Source: Stachybotrys elegans
Taxonomy: Eukaryota > Ascomycota > Sordariomycetes > Hypocreales > Stachybotryaceae
DNA length: 64,000 nucleotides
NCBI GenBank assembly: GCA_020746835.1
Contig: JAGPNK010000003.1
Location: 124,001 to 188,000, forward strand
Direction: 5' to 3'
The number at the start of each line of letters is the position of its first letter. Position 1 is the first letter of the stretch. The translations under genes and the position numbers were made by a program. Under the pieces are notes generated by a model. The model saw only the letters and a program-made list of their open reading frames with translations, ran no database searches and was not told the origin of the DNA. Shown here piece after piece: positions 21,156 through 33,700 of this stretch.

Positions 21156-22318
21156 GTCAAGTAGCTGAAGCCGCAATTGAGACCAAGTACATGCTCCATT
21201 CAATGTACAAGAGATTTTTTTGTAAATGAAGGTGAACTTCTAGACGGTCGAATGAAGTTTAAATGCAGTGTAATTTCCTGGAACAAGCTGTGTTGGCAAC
21301 AAACTTCAACTCCGGTAACGAGGTGGTGGGAGCCACATAGCGCGTTTTGCACTCAATTTCAACGTCATTTCCCGACGAGAATCCAGCTGCCAGCCCCTTG
21401 TTGAATCTCGAGTAATGCTCTCAGTCCTTCACCGGGGCGCATCGATGCTTCGTCAGAGCAGAGGTTAAGCACCGCCTAAGCCCGGCAAGGCTGAGCTCAA
21501 CGGTTCCCTGTGCTTGTATTGGGCTGGCTAGTAGGAAGGTAAAGGAGAAAGAGAGAAGGGGAGAAAAAAAATTACAGGCGAGTCTAGGGGACGGGTAGAT
21601 CTGGGCCCAGCTGGGAACCATCGGCCCTCCCGCGTTCCAGACCGGCTTCTAGCCGGCTTCTCTACAACCCGTGCCCGCCTACCTCCCGGAGCCAGCGAAG
21701 GGAAGCTCCTTTGTTCGTACGTGGGCTTCAGGACATGGACAGACAAGAGCACAGCCGGGCCAAGTAACCTCATCGTGGCGCCAATGCCCTCATCTCTCGT
21801 CAGCTCGCAAGTTCAGGTCAAAGCTCCGAGGCAAGCTCACCACCAGCGCATGATGCGTCTGATGCTTTGGAAGCTCTTCCCGGAAGAGGGCCCCACCGAG
21901 GCCGAGCACGTCATCGGCCCTAGGCTTTTCATGTACGTAAAAAATTGCCCTCCTGCTCCAGAGAAATTTCCGTTTCGACACTGTAGCCAGCGGCAAACAT
22001 CGGTCTTGGGCCCGGTTTTTCGCGCTGTCGCCAATTGTTGCGAGCATGGCACAATCCCCCAGAGACAGTGGTACCGCCGCTTACAGGTTTCACGGCCCTT
22101 TTCGATCCACAGACTACCGTTTCCGCGTGTGCTATGGTAGCCCCCTTTGCTCTAGCTTGCCACTCCATGGTAAAAACTCTGCTTCAGGGGGCCGGCCGTA
22201 TATGTATATATATATATCATGATGTGATGGCCTTTGTCACGCCTCTCTCCCCGTGGTTTTCCCCAGTTGTCTCCTCACTCTTCGTCTGTATTGGTCTTTG
22301 CTAGTCCAGTCGCCCACC
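21156..22318. other. Intergenic region with promoter of the amino-acid permease
   Basis: No gene recognised. A short alternating TA run lies at about 22198-22218 within 120 bp of the permease start. Confidence 0.5.
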
Positions 22319-23950
22319 ATGCCGTTCGACGAACCAGACAAGCACTCGAACCGCAGCAAGGATGCTGTGCTCTCGCATGGAGACGCTGAGAGTGATCATG
22401 TCGGTATGTACTCTTGGCTTGGCGGTAGCTTTGCAAATGACTGACATTCTTCCAAAGGCCATCTCGACTCCGCTCGCGAGAACAAGCGCCAGATTGGTGT
22501 CCTCGGCGCATCCATGCTCATCTTCAACCGCATGATCGGCACGGGTGTTTTTGCCACGCCCGCCTCTATTCTCGCCCTCTCGGGAAGCGTTGGCCTCTCT
22601 CTGTTCATGTGGGTTTTCGGTTTCATCATCGCCTCGGCCGGATGTGCCGTCTACCTCGAATTTGGTGTTGGCCTTCCCAAGAACGGAGGAGAGAAGAACT
22701 ACCTGGAATACGTCTACCGCAAGCCCAAGCTTCTTGTCACTTGCCTCTATGCCGGGTACGTCATCCTCCTCGGCTGGGCATCAGGAAACTCTGTCGTGTT
22801 TGGCGAGTATATTCTCCACGCTGCCCAGGTTGAGGTGGACCGATGGAACCAGCGCGCTGTTGGACTGGCCTGCATCACCGTCGCTTTCCTCATCCACGGC
22901 ACCGCTCTCACGTGGGGTCTGAGACTCCAGAACTTCCTGGGCATTCTGAAGATCATCATCCTGCTCATCATCATCATTGCCGGATTCTGCGCACTGGGTG
23001 GACAGATCAGGACCGATACCAAGCCCGACAACTTCTCCAACGCCTTCGAGGGCACCACCAACAGCTCTTACGGTGTGGTTATGGCTCTGTACAACGTCAT
23101 CTGGAGCTACATCGGATACAGCAACGCCAACTACGCCCTCAGCGAAACGAAGCGTCCCGTCCGCACCCTCAAGATCGCCGCTCCCTTGGCACTTTGCGCC
23201 GTTGCGCTTCTCTACATTCTCGCCAACATTGCTTACTTTGCTGGAGTCAGCCGAGAGGAGATCCTTGCCTCGAAGCGGCTGGTGGCAGCCTCTCTGTTCC
23301 GAAACGTCTGGGGCGAGAAAGCTGAGCGCGCACTTTCCGTCTTTGTCGCCCTTTCGGCATTCGGAAACGTCCTGTCCGTCATCTTCTCCCAGGGACGTCT
23401 TGTCCAGGAACTCGGACGTGAGGGTATCTTGCCCTTCTCTCGGTTCTGGGCCAGCAACCGCCCATTCAATGCACCTCTTGCCGGTCTCTTTGAGCATTGG
23501 CTAATATGCATCATCGTCATCCTGGCTCCCCCGCCCGGCGATGCGTACAACTTCATTCTCAACCTCATCTCATACCCATTGTCCGTCATCAACGTCTTTG
23601 TCGCTGCCGGCCTGCTCCACCTTTATCTCAATCGCCAAGCGTGGGACTGGAACCCTTCTTTCAAGGCATCGCTGCCCGTTGTCGTCTTTTTCCTTCTCAG
23701 CAACATCTACCTGGTCGTGGCCCCGTTTGCCCCTCCCGATGCCGACAACAGCGTCTACGAGACCCTGCCGTACTGGATCCACTGCGTTGTCGGAATTGCT
23801 ATCATCCTCGGCGGCGGCGTTTACTGGCTCATCTGGGCAGTCCTCCTGCCCCGTCTCGGTGGCTACGAGCTTGTCCGCGAGACGCATTACGATGAGATTG
23901 ATGGGTGGGATCGAAGCGTAGTTGTACGAAAGCCCATCGGCTCCAGCTAA
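22319..23950 (+). CDS. Amino-acid permease, LAT/Mup1-like, 525 aa
   Basis: APC-superfamily transporter, plasma membrane. The model is join(22319..22403, 22458..23950); the short first exon encodes a hydrophilic N-terminus starting MPFDEPDKHSNRSKD. The junction V|GHLDSARENKRQIGVLG restores the cytosolic tail leading into span 1. Span 1 carries NRMIGTGVFATP, the substrate-site loop of this superfamily, and NGGEKNYLEYVYRKPK follows span 2, as in Mup1-type methionine permeases. WSYIGYSNANYALSETKRP in span 6 is the other hallmark. About 12 spans are visible, with a short C-terminal tail. Methionine is the leading substrate guess; other neutral amino acids are possible. Confidence 0.88.
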
Positions 23951-24148
23951 CTGGACATCTTGTAATAAGCGAGCTTATACCTCTAATAGACGTCATTGCG
24001 TATTGTGTACTGCATATCTGCTATAAATCGTTCTCCTGATAAAATGCACCAGTGCATAAAACCCACGAGGCCTCATGGTAGGCTTGCTGCTAGTTCAGTC
24101 GCCCCTCTACCTTGTGGCAGAATGGAATTACAATTCGAAGTCATCCAG

Positions 24149-24961
24149 TCACATGCCTGGTGATACCATAAAACCATTATCCGACACCAAGCTTACTCCC
24201 GTCGCCGACTCATCCTTCATAAAATAAATATACGCCTCCGCAATATCTTCCACCTTGCCAATCTTCTTCAACATCGTCCTCTGCGCAAGTTTCTGCTTAA
24301 CCTCGGCAGACAATCGTGCTGTCAAGGCGGTATCAAAGGTCCCGGCAAGAACAGTGTTGACTCGGATAGGAGCTAGGGTAGCAGCAAGGCCGCGACATAG
24401 ACCCTCAATGGCAGCACCGATGGCGGGTCCCTGAACAGGCATCCCCGGAAGAGGTCGGCTAGCGTTGACTGCTCCGGTAAGGGTGATGGAAGATGCGGTA
24501 GATGACTCCATGTACTTCTCGCTCTTGAGAACGCTGGCAATAATGGTGGGTGCCACGGTGCGGACAACTAGAAGATCCTTGAAGTCGTCGGCGGTGACTT
24601 GATCCAAGCCTGGCATGGACGGAACATTGCCAGCAGTGAAGACGACATGGTGAATCTTGGCACTGTTGGGGGCGAACTGCGCAAACGCTTGCTTCAGCTC
24701 TGGCTCCAACTGCTCTCGAGGAAGAGTCAGGTCGATGGAAAAGGTGCTAAGCTGGCCATCGTTGATATGGCTGCCGTATGTCGTCTTTAGTTGCTCGGCG
24801 ACCTCAGCGAGCTTCTCGGCGTTGGAGCTGACAAGACCCACCACGGCGCCGTGCTCAAGGGCCGCCTCGGCGACGGCCAGTCCGATGCCTGAAGAGCCTC
24901 CAAAGACAAGCACACGCTTGTCTTGCAGCTTGTTGATGTACTTGAATGGAGAAGATGCCAT
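24149..24961 (-). CDS. SDR-family oxidoreductase lacking the YxxxK motif, 270 aa
   Basis: Rossmann-fold protein of the short-chain dehydrogenase/reductase superfamily. The ATG at 24961 gives MASSPFKYINKLQDKRVLVF; the frame extends seven codons further only from a non-ATG codon. The nucleotide-binding turn GGSSGIG and the structural FTAGN are present, with the helix KLAEVAEQLK between. The catalytic Ser region (SSITLTGAVNASRP) is followed by VQGPAIGAAIEGLCRGLA, where Tyr-x3-Lys should be, so both Tyr and Lys are missing. PIRVNTVLAG confirms the fold. It is likely a non-classical SDR, catalytic by other means or a binding protein. It shares a promoter region with the secreted propeller gene. 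Confidence 0.85.
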   Translation of the reverse strand: MASSPFKYINKLQDKRVLVFGGSSGIGLAVAEAALEHGAVVGLVSSNAEKLAEVAEQLKTTYGSHINDGQLSTFSIDLTLPREQLEPELKQAFAQFAPNSAKIHHVVFTAGNVPSMPGLDQVTADDFKDLLVVRTVAPTIIASVLKSEKYMESSTASSITLTGAVNASRPLPGMPVQGPAIGAAIEGLCRGLAATLAPIRVNTVLAGTFDTALTARLSAEVKQKLAQRTMLKKIGKVEDIAEAYIYFMKDESATGVSLVSDNGFMVSPGM

Positions 24962-25460
24962 GGTGGGAGTTTTACTGGTCAAGTGTTTTTTGTTCTGAAA
25001 TAGTGTAAGGTCTAGGTAGTGGAACTCTAGATATAGCTGTTAGACGGCGGACTTTGGCGGACTTGGGTTCAGGGAGAGCCACTGTCTCCGGCTAAGCGGC
25101 ATGTAGCGCCGTATCTACTCTCAAAGGTCGGACTTTGGTATCAGGCTTCAATACATAGGCTGCTCCTCTTCCAGCCTTATACTGTTTTGCCTGACATGTT
25201 CAATATTCATCACATGCAGGTCCTGCGATGGATCCTTCATCCACAAATGGCCAAGACAGGGCTGAGATAAGGATTTGGTTCCAAGCGACTGGAACTTATG
25301 CTTGATGGATTCACCTTCCTAAACAAGGATGCCGATCGACAAGGGTAATTTCGAAAGTAAAAACCATTCCTGCTGTCGCACAGAATCTACCAACCTCCTT
25401 CTTTCACCTTCTCCTCACACGAAGATCGACGGTCCTGGTGTACATTGACGTGGCGCGACA
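24962..25460. other. Bidirectional promoter region with CGGACTT repeats
   Basis: It lies between the divergent SDR and propeller genes. CGGACTTTGG occurs at 25048-25057 and 25129-25138, and GGCGGACTT occurs at 25046-25054 and 25056-25064, exactly one helical turn apart. Confidence 0.5.
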
Positions 25461-26552
25461 ATGGCTTCCTTTCATCAATTGGCAAAGGCACTTCTCGCTG
25501 CCGGCTTTCTGGCTGCGCCATCTGCATCCGCACCAGTGGAGGCGGTCGAGGGACTTGCGTCGCAGGTTGCAGGTCTCTCGTGGACATTGACACCGACGGG
25601 CACGAGAGCACAATTCCGAGGCTTGGCCCCCGTGTCTGACCAAATTGCTTGGGTTGCCGGAAGCCAGGGGACAGTTCTGCGGACGACGGACGGTGGCGCG
25701 ACTTGGCAGTCTGTTGGTCCTGAGCTGTCGGAGGAGGACCAGACTCTCGAATTCCGCGACATCCAGGCCTGGTCCACGACCGAGGCGGTAATCCTATCAA
25801 TTGGAGAGGGGACCGATTCCCGCGTATACACAACAAGCGACGGTGGAGAGTCGTGGACGCAAACCTTTGCCAATCAAGAGCCAACAGCGTTTTACAATTG
25901 CATCGCTTTCGAAACGCCAGAGCACGGCTTTGCTGTGAGCGACCCGGTGGACGGCCATTTCCGCCTGATTGAGACCAACGACGGCGGCGACACTTGGGAG
26001 ATCGTCGACCCTTCCGGTATGGTTGACGCCCTCCCAGGCGAGTTCGGCTTTGCCGCGAGCGGAACCTGCATCTCTACCGCTGGTGGGCGATGGTACCTCG
26101 CCTCTGGCGGCATCGACCCCGGGCGCATATTCCGCAGCAGCGACGGGCTCAATTGGGACGTGTCCAATAGCTCCATCGCTGGTGGTCCTGCGGGTGGCGT
26201 GTTCTCCGTTCAGTTCCGCGATGCCAAGCGAGGTCTCGCCGTGGGCGGCGACTTTACAGTCCCAACTGGCGGCCTAAATAATGCTGCTTGGTCGACGGAT
26301 GCAGGTGTTACGTGGGTTGCAGCTGAGAAGTTCCCAGGCGGCTACCGATCTGGAGCTTCGTGGGTGCCTGGTCTTTGCCATGTTGCGCTTGCTGTCGGCC
26401 CAACGGGGTCAGATATCACACTCGACGGCGGCAAGACGTGGCATGGCTTCGATAACGGCACCTTTGACAGCGTGGAGTGCTTGGATGCTTCGTCCTGCTG
26501 GGCTTCTGGCGCGGGTGGCCGTGTCGGACGTTTGGGCTTCAATTTGCTGTAA
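25461..26552 (+). CDS. Secreted Asp-box (BNR/sortilin-like) beta-propeller protein, 363 aa
   Basis: Residues 1-24 form a signal peptide (MASFHQLAKALLAAGFLAAP...). The rest carries Asp-box turns spaced about 40-60 residues: TTDGGATW, TSDGGESW, TNDGGDTW, SSDGLNW, STDAGVTW and LDGGKTW. These mark blades of a six- or seven-bladed propeller of the BNR/YCF48/HCF136 type. Two cysteine pairs occur in the second half, as expected for an extracellular protein. No sialidase catalytic residues can be identified. Bacterial relatives are often labelled oxidoreductase without evidence. Intronless, with a standard ATG. Confidence 0.8.
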   Translation: MASFHQLAKALLAAGFLAAPSASAPVEAVEGLASQVAGLSWTLTPTGTRAQFRGLAPVSDQIAWVAGSQGTVLRTTDGGATWQSVGPELSEEDQTLEFRDIQAWSTTEAVILSIGEGTDSRVYTTSDGGESWTQTFANQEPTAFYNCIAFETPEHGFAVSDPVDGHFRLIETNDGGDTWEIVDPSGMVDALPGEFGFAASGTCISTAGGRWYLASGGIDPGRIFRSSDGLNWDVSNSSIAGGPAGGVFSVQFRDAKRGLAVGGDFTVPTGGLNNAAWSTDAGVTWVAAEKFPGGYRSGASWVPGLCHVALAVGPTGSDITLDGGKTWHGFDNGTFDSVECLDASSCWASGAGGRVGRLGFNLL

Positions 26553-26906
26553 GGATTTATCGACGAAAGGCATGCAACGTCCAATAGCCCTCCTCAATAG
26601 AGCCATACGCTTGGCAGTGTAATGGTCCTTGAACTCGATCTCAATTTTGAATATTAAACACGCTGATACATGCCATTGACTTATTCCTGGATGTGTTTAC
26701 CCAATTCCTGCAAGCCCTAAATGTATTTGTGTTGAAGCCTCTTCAGACACTGTCCCACTCTAAAAATAAAATTAAAAGAAAAAAGAAAAGAAAAAGCAAA
26801 AAGTAAAATGGCTGGAAATAGGCCATGCTGGCGTCTGGAGTACTTCATAGTTTGCGCCGTCCACCAACTCGTCCCCAAATCCAACGGTGAGCTGGCTTGA
26901 TCCCAG
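26553..26906. other. Convergent intergenic region
   Basis: 3' regions of the propeller and desaturase genes. An A/G-rich tract at 26763-26807 is the only notable feature. Confidence 0.5.
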
Positions 26907-28004
26907 CTACTGGAATGCTTTGGAGATGGACTTGACGCTGATTCTCTTACTGGCAATCTGCTGAAAGGTCTCAGCAAACCCCGTTGAAATGATGGTCTTG
27001 GCGCGAAATGCTTCATTCTCAGCCATCAAAGCCTCATGTGCCTTGGGAAGTTGATGAAACGGAACTTGAGCATGAAGATGATGCACGGCATGATAGCCAT
27101 CGTTGTGTGGGTGCACTAAAGACTAGTTAGCATCGAAAGTCAATCATAAATCCCAATTGCTAGGATACCCACTGAACCAAGTGTGTACGAATCCGAGGTT
27201 GGACCTCGAGTTACCAAATTTGCCCGTCATGTCCATGCCCAGATGCTCGGATGCCTCTGCCCAGTAACGTATGATAGGAAGAATGAGGAAGAAGGGGACA
27301 ACGTAATACAAGCTAGCGAGTCGTGGTAAGCCTGGTACGAGATAGATGCTTGTGATGGCTGTGGCCCAAAAGACTGCCTTGCTAGGATAGGCGCTCCGAG
27401 ATGACCAGAAGTCAGCAAAAGTAGTACTCAGATACTCCCAGTGAATGTAACCTGAGAATGGCAGAGCAAAAAGGTAGTAGAACGGCTTGTCAGAGACGTT
27501 ATCCAGTCCAAGCTCGAATATGCGGACCAGATCTGGATCCTTGGCTGGGTCTCCGAGGTACTGATGATGAATGATGTGGGAGCGACGGTAGTCTTCCAGA
27601 ACCCTAAAGATGGGAAAGGCATAGAGAAACTGGAGGTGGTAGTGCATGGATGGCGTTTTGAAGAGGTTGAAGTGAGAAGCCTCATGCACAAGGTTCTCAA
27701 ACGCTCGCATCCGGGATGAGATGAACAGGCAAGCAATACCGTAGATAGCAGCCTTTATGGTATCAGAGCATTGGGCAGACCATGCCTTCTCCGACAGAAG
27801 GACGCAAGAACCAATGACGATGTAGTTGGAAGCAATGGCCAAGAGTGACTTCTCCGACTCCCGGAGACGAAAGTCGTTGGCCAGCTTGAAAGCCTGACGA
27901 AACTGTTCGTTTTCGCTGCGCGCCAGTGGCTTCTGGGCATCGCTTTTCAGCCATCCAAGCTCGAACGTCTTGACAGACTGCTCCACCTCTGTTGTCTGAA
28001 GCAT
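26907..28004 (-). CDS. Membrane fatty-acid desaturase-family protein, 346 aa
   Basis: Di-iron membrane oxygenase/desaturase. The model is complement(join(26907..27115, 27173..28004)). The donor GTGGGT at 27172 was preferred over the nearby GTATCC because it keeps the frame and yields HTWFMHPHNDGYHAVHHLH. The three histidine boxes are visible: HEASH (with FENLVHEASHFNLF), HIIHH (with YRRSHIIHHQYLGD) and HAVHH. Several hydrophobic spans separate them. The protein is shorter than the fungal delta-9 enzymes and has no cytochrome b5 domain, so it resembles the compact single-domain hydroxylase/desaturase group. Substrate not determined. It is divergent from the B3/B4-domain gene. Confidence 0.83.
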
Positions 28005-28859
28005 GGTGGGTCGTTATTGTGCTTTAGGGTGTAGAGAATGGTATAGAAGAAGAGGCTGAGTGTCTAATTAGATTCATCTCTGCCATCTTGCCATACGAGT
28101 GAGTCCTAACCCGTTATTTATCGTCCTGACAAGCATCTCTCTTTACGCCACTCTTCACCCGTCTCTCTGACACGCCTTGGACCCCACGCTTGCCTTTTAC
28201 TCCCTTATTTCATTTTCCGAGGCACAAGTGTTTGGCATCCTTCATCATTCATTCCAATGTCACACACACATGCGCCTCAGTGGATTATTCTAGACTAGAG
28301 CCTCGAGAATACTCGCCGGACCGAATAGTTGAGGCTGATGTGAGGTGATGGAGTAATACAACCAACCATGGCTATGCTTGCTCAATATTTACGTAAAAGA
28401 AAGTACGCCAGCGGCTCAGCAGCTCCAGATGTGGAAGTTTGGGGTCCGAAGACGACATGGTGGATCTTCAGGGTGGCTACCCAGTTGGGCTCCAGGCCGT
28501 GTGCGTACTGCAAGGGGCAGCCTGCTCCCCACGTGCAATGCTCGTCCTTGCACGTTGCCTCTGGGCCATTGTCCTAGACCCCCGTGCATGCTTGGTATGG
28601 GCCATGTCTGTCATCCCACACTTCGGATACCAGTGGCCGTGTGTGCCGTAAGCGGCTGTCTGGGCGTCCAAGACCATCACTCAACAAAAGTCTCGCCCGA
28701 GTGGCGGCTGACGGATACAAGTGGAACCGGCGTACCCTGCTTAAAAGAGCCTCCGGGGCATGCTTCCTTTCCGAACGAATCCAACTCGAGCAACATCACA
28801 CCAAAGTCCAAGCACCACACAAGTCACGCCGACCGTCCCAACCACCCAAGGCAGAAACC
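28005..28859. other. Bidirectional promoter region
   Basis: It lies between the desaturase and B3/B4-domain genes. It contains an 8-bp inverted repeat, ACGTGCAA (28531-28538) and TTGCACGT (28548-28555). No gene recognised. Confidence 0.45.
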
Positions 28860-29691
28860 ATGTCACGCTTCCTGATTTCGAGCGAGGTGGCGGAGCTTCT
28901 TCCGCGTATGCAGGTGGTAGCTGTCATTGCAAGAGGCATAGACAACACTGCCGCCAACGCCCAAGTCACTGCTTACGTCCAGGTATGTTTCACATTCGCG
29001 TTGTTCGCGTCATCTTTGTATGTGAAATCTCACTCACACTCTCTTGCGCGCGCAGAATGCCGTCGATGAGATGGTCAAGCATTTTGCCACCAATAACTAC
29101 AGCAATGCTCAGTCACACCCCCGCATTGCCCTGTACCGCGATGAGCTCAAGAAGGTCGCCAATGTCTCGTCCAAGAAGTATCCCCAGTCCAACGAGAGCC
29201 TGATCAAGCGGGCTCTCAAGGAGAAGAAGGCCCCCAGGCCCATTTCTCCGGCTGTCGACTTGTACAACAGCATCAGCATCAAGCATGCTGTGACTGCTGG
29301 CGCCTTTGACCTGGATGAACTCAAGGCCAAGGCCGAGCCGCTGGAGCTGCGTGTTGCCAAGACGGATCAGGATACCTTTGTGCCTCTTGACGCACCCGAC
29401 GCTGCACCCTCCAAGGCTGACGCAAAGGAAATCTTGTATGTGCAGGGATCTACGGTCCTAACCAGACATCTCGCTTGGAGACAGAGTGCACAAGCCCTGG
29501 TCACAGCCGAGAGCAAGAATGTCATGTTCATGAGCGAGGTGTTCCATGACACGGCAGTGGGGGATCAGCCCTCCGAGCTGACCAAGGCTGTGGCTGCCGA
29601 TTTGCAGGGTTGCCTGAAGGATCTCATGAATGTGGAGAGCGAGGTTCAGTACCTTGGAAAGAGCCTGGGAAGACTCGAGGCCGATCTGTAA
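28860..29691 (+). CDS. B3/B4 tRNA-binding-domain protein, 252 aa
   Basis: The model is join(28860..28982, 29056..29691). The domain is the editing-like B3/B4 module of phenylalanyl-tRNA synthetase beta chains, here as a stand-alone protein. The visible pattern is LYRDELKKVANVSSKKYPQS, then PISPAVDLYNSISIKHAVT, AGAFDLDELK, LELRVAKTDQDTFVPL and the late TRHLAWRQS. Free-standing relatives occur in bacteria and fungi and are thought to act on mischarged tRNA or amino-acid ligands; the fungal function is unproven. The start at 28860 (MSRFLISSEV) follows a CAAACC-like context. The C-terminal helix ends GRLEADL. Confidence 0.82.
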
Positions 29692-30798
29692 ATAGACTAC
29701 TGCTGGACGAAATTACAGAAGGCCAGGTGTGTGGCCCCCGGTGCAGAATGCCACATGGTGATTCATCTACTTTCGGGACCGAATTCCTACAACCTGGTAC
29801 AAAACGTGCCCAGGAAGTATGCGCCCAGCAATGTGTGTTACCTTGACACGCAAGCGCCGGGTTCACGTGGATTGGCAAATTCTTTTCAGCAAACGGTAAT
29901 ACTGTTAGGTAAAAACTTCCCGAGCACAATTATTGTCTCTGCTCAGCATCATCTCAGAGATGGTTCATGTGCTTGTGCAAAATTTCTTCACATCCCCTGG
30001 AATCCTTCGATGGTGTCATTTGGCGGCAGAGAGCGTGATGGATTGCGATTGGTCCTGGGGAGTAATTCTCTTCCTCCGCGGCAGACGTTCTCGAACAGTG
30101 GCAACGAGATTTGTTGGGGCGGATGAATTATTGCACCAATTACTTGCAGTCTTACACACGTCTAGACCGTCAAGGGAGGCCTGTAAGAGAGGCACCGCTG
30201 AGCTTTTGGCCCCCAAACGCCGCAAGTTGAGTAAACAGTCTGCAAGGTACCCATCACACGCGGGAGGATTGCTCGGCGGCCCGTGTTCAGGGCTCTTTCT
30301 TCAAGGTAGGGCGCATGGATGTAGACAATACGAGGACTCTCAGCAGCTGCATTCCTTTCGGGGTCTCACTCGAATCGGGTAGTACAGGATATGAGCGGCT
30401 GAGTCTAGGCGCAGTGCGACAATGTAGAGAGAGATTACGACAGCAATTCAGGATGCTCAAGGCTATTTCGGGTATCAATTCGTGGCCAAGAGGCTCCCTG
30501 TTCCTAGGCATGCTGCATTCAATAGTCTTGGATGCGGATCTGTGCTCCCATAAGGAGGCTTGGCTTTGCAGTGAGCCTTCGGCTGAGTCTCCCGAGGGAT
30601 GACTGCTAATCGGGCCTTCCCCCCATCTTCCTCTTCGTCTTGGGGGCGTCAGCGCAAATAGGGGTGCCTTTCAGCTTCATCCACGTGTGGCCAATGTTGT
30701 CCCAGACCGTGGAGCGGCGTAAAGAACGTTGAAATATTTGCCAATTTACCCACAACCGTCTTTTGTGACTGGCTCCATCACCATCACGACCAGCAACT
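29692..30798. other. Intergenic region
   Basis: No recognisable gene in this 1.1 kb. It includes the promoter of the SulP transporter. Open frames here have no protein character. Confidence 0.5.
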
Positions 30799-33700
30799 AT
30801 GCCTACAGCTGGCGCTTGGAAGCGCATTAGGCGTGGCCTACCTTCAGTCTTGTTAGGTATTCTCTTCACTGTCCTCGATGCTGTATCGACCGGTCTTCTC
30901 GTCTTCCCGAGCGAGGGCACTGCCTTTGCCGGGCTCCAGAATCAGTCCATGTCCATGTACATCATCAGGTGAGAGTCCTTATCATATAACGAATACACTG
31001 CTGACGTCCCTACAGTGGATTACTGTGCCAGACAGCTATGACAGTGGGAGGGTCGCTATTTCCTGGAGCTCTTGGGGCCATGTTGATTGAGGTACTGCCC
31101 TTTATGCGAGGCGTGGCATCTGATATTCGAGATGCACTGGGAGACGACAACCCAGCGGTTGTGCCGACAGTCATGGTGGCCTATGCAATCTCCAGTTTTC
31201 TGATTGGGATCGTCTTCTTGGCCCTTGGGGCACTCGGTCTCGGTCGGTTTGTAAGTAAATTTGTCTTCCCACCATTTGTCTCCGTCTTTGGCAGACAACA
31301 GTCTGACACATTCCACAAGATCGCATACTTCCCACAGACGGTGCTCACAGGAGCCATCGGTGGTATTGGAGTCTCGCTCTTTATCCTGGGTCTTGAACTC
31401 CCCCTCCCAAACGGCGACGGTCATTCCCTGACACTCTCCAATGCCGGCTCCGTCCTTTTCAGTGAGGATCATGTGCCGCTGCTATTGGCGTCGCTGTTGC
31501 CTATCGTCTTTATGTGCTTCTCGATCCGATCAGAGACGCTGAACAAGTGGACAAGAGGCGCAGTTCAGCATCCATACTATGTGCCGCTCTACTTTCTCGG
31601 TATCGGTGCTCTATTCTGGATTGTTGTTGGGGGACTCGGTGTCAACCGAGTTGGTGGTCTCCACGGCCTCGCGGAGCGCGGGTGGCTCTTCCAGACCGGC
31701 GAGGCCCTTGGCGGCGGGAACGTGAATCTCAGAGAGGCCCTGAACTATTGGTCGTTGTATGACTTTAGTTTGGTCGAGATTTCGGCCCTTAGCCATGTCG
31801 TCACAAACTTCGTTCTCCTTGTCGTTATCGGAGTCTTAAACCTGCCAGTTTACGTCCCAGCTCTGGCATTGAGTCTTGACGTTCCTTATAGCATGTGAGT
31901 CCATGATATCCGCCACTACAGACAAGGTAAAGATACTAATCATTCTTGTACTTGTAGGAACCATGAGTTGATTGGCCAGGGCGCTGCAAATATTCTCTCC
32001 GGTGCCTGCGGTTCATTGCCCAACATCTTGGTAAGCGTCTACCCTACTCCAGTTTCTTTCTTTCATCCAATATGCTAAGAACCCACAGCAACTCTCCTAT
32101 TCAGTGTTCTTCACGCGAGCCGGAGGCGGAAGATATGAGGCAGGCGCTGTAATCTTCCTCACCCTTGTCCTGTTCGTCGTGTCATCTTATCTTCTCCTAT
32201 ACATCCCCACCATTCTGGCATCTGGCCTCGTCTTGTTCCTTGGCATTGAGCTCACCTTGGAGGCTGTACTGGAGTCTGCCAAGGACTTGATTTGGGCAGA
32301 GTGGCTTGTTGTCATGGCCACGCTCCTTTCATGCACCTTCCTTGGCTTTGCTCCAGGAGTTGGCGTAGGCATCGCTGCAGCAATAGTCGTGTACACAAGC
32401 TGGGGTTGCTGGGATTTGGTAAGTCATTGTTATGCTACGACACTTTGCATCGACTAATAATTATTCCTTAGAGAGCGAGACCGGGATATATCGACCGTAA
32501 TCTGGCCATTCTGGACCAACATTCGGGACGTGTGCGCCATCGTTCACGTCTGATGGGATCTTCAGATCAGTCTGAGTACTCACGGCTTCCTGATGTAGCG
32601 CCGGAGGAGTCGGGCATTGGCGGGTTTGAAGAGAAGGCCCATCCTCAGATACGGATAATGCAGTTGAATGGCTATGTCTGTGAGTTGAGCGAACCCAATA
32701 GTCCTAACTTGAATCATTTCTGACCTCGCTCAGTTTTCGGGGTCATACCCTCGGTCGAAGCCCGACTCGCTGGCCAAAACAAGCCCAAGGACGCTGATGA
32801 TGACAAGCACCAATATGTCATAGTTGATATGCACTCTGTGAACCGTGTCGAGACAGCGGCTGCCAAAGTAATTCGTGCCAAGGCGAGGGACACGCCTAAT
32901 CTTACCCTCGTGCTCTCCGGTTTCACGGAAAGTTCTGGGACGGCAGCTGATTTGATACGATCCGGTCTGGATCTCAACTTTGCTGCATCGGGCAGAACAT
33001 ACTCTGGGGAGAATCGATCTATCCCCGTCTTCAGTGAATGTGTGTCAGCATTGCAATGGTGCAAGTACGATATCATTCGGAGAGACCAGAGCTTTAAAAG
33101 CGACTCGACGTTATCCCGAGGTAAGTTCTGTGGATATATTGCAGCAATGTTAGGCTAACACGACATACAAGAAGGGGCCAGCCAAAGATTTCTCAACTTG
33201 TTCTCTACCTCCAGGAGGCCTGAGCAAGTCCTGACTGATGATGAAGACGCAACAGAGATCGCCGAAGAGCTTTCCACACCTATGGTGTTCAACATGTTAG
33301 AATTGCAATCGACCTTCTCTCGGCCTTCCGACCCAGACATCGCCTCGTTGTTTTTTATCGTTTCTGGAACAGTTTGCTTTCCTTCTGAGTCATCTAATCT
33401 CGGTTCCGTCACAATCTCCCGCCGGGTGAGATACAACAGGGACTCGTTCCGAGCTGCAATTACTGGCACGTTTCACCACTTCCTGGACAGGATAATGCGG
33501 AGATCCGGAACTGGCTTGCTCAGTCTTCGAGAAACGCCCAGCGGCAGTGATACTGCTTTGGAAGACCAATCCGAAGGCAGCAGCAGCATCACCCTTGGGT
33601 CTGGCAACAGGCAGGCGATCGCAGGCGACACTATCTACGTCGCTCCACAGATACACGAGCACATTGCTCCATGGACGAAAGAAAATCCTGAAGGGATAAA

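Noticed and set aside
22198..22218. TA microsatellite as a promoter element
   Set aside because: A short alternating TA run; nothing distinguishes it from ordinary AT-rich promoter DNA.
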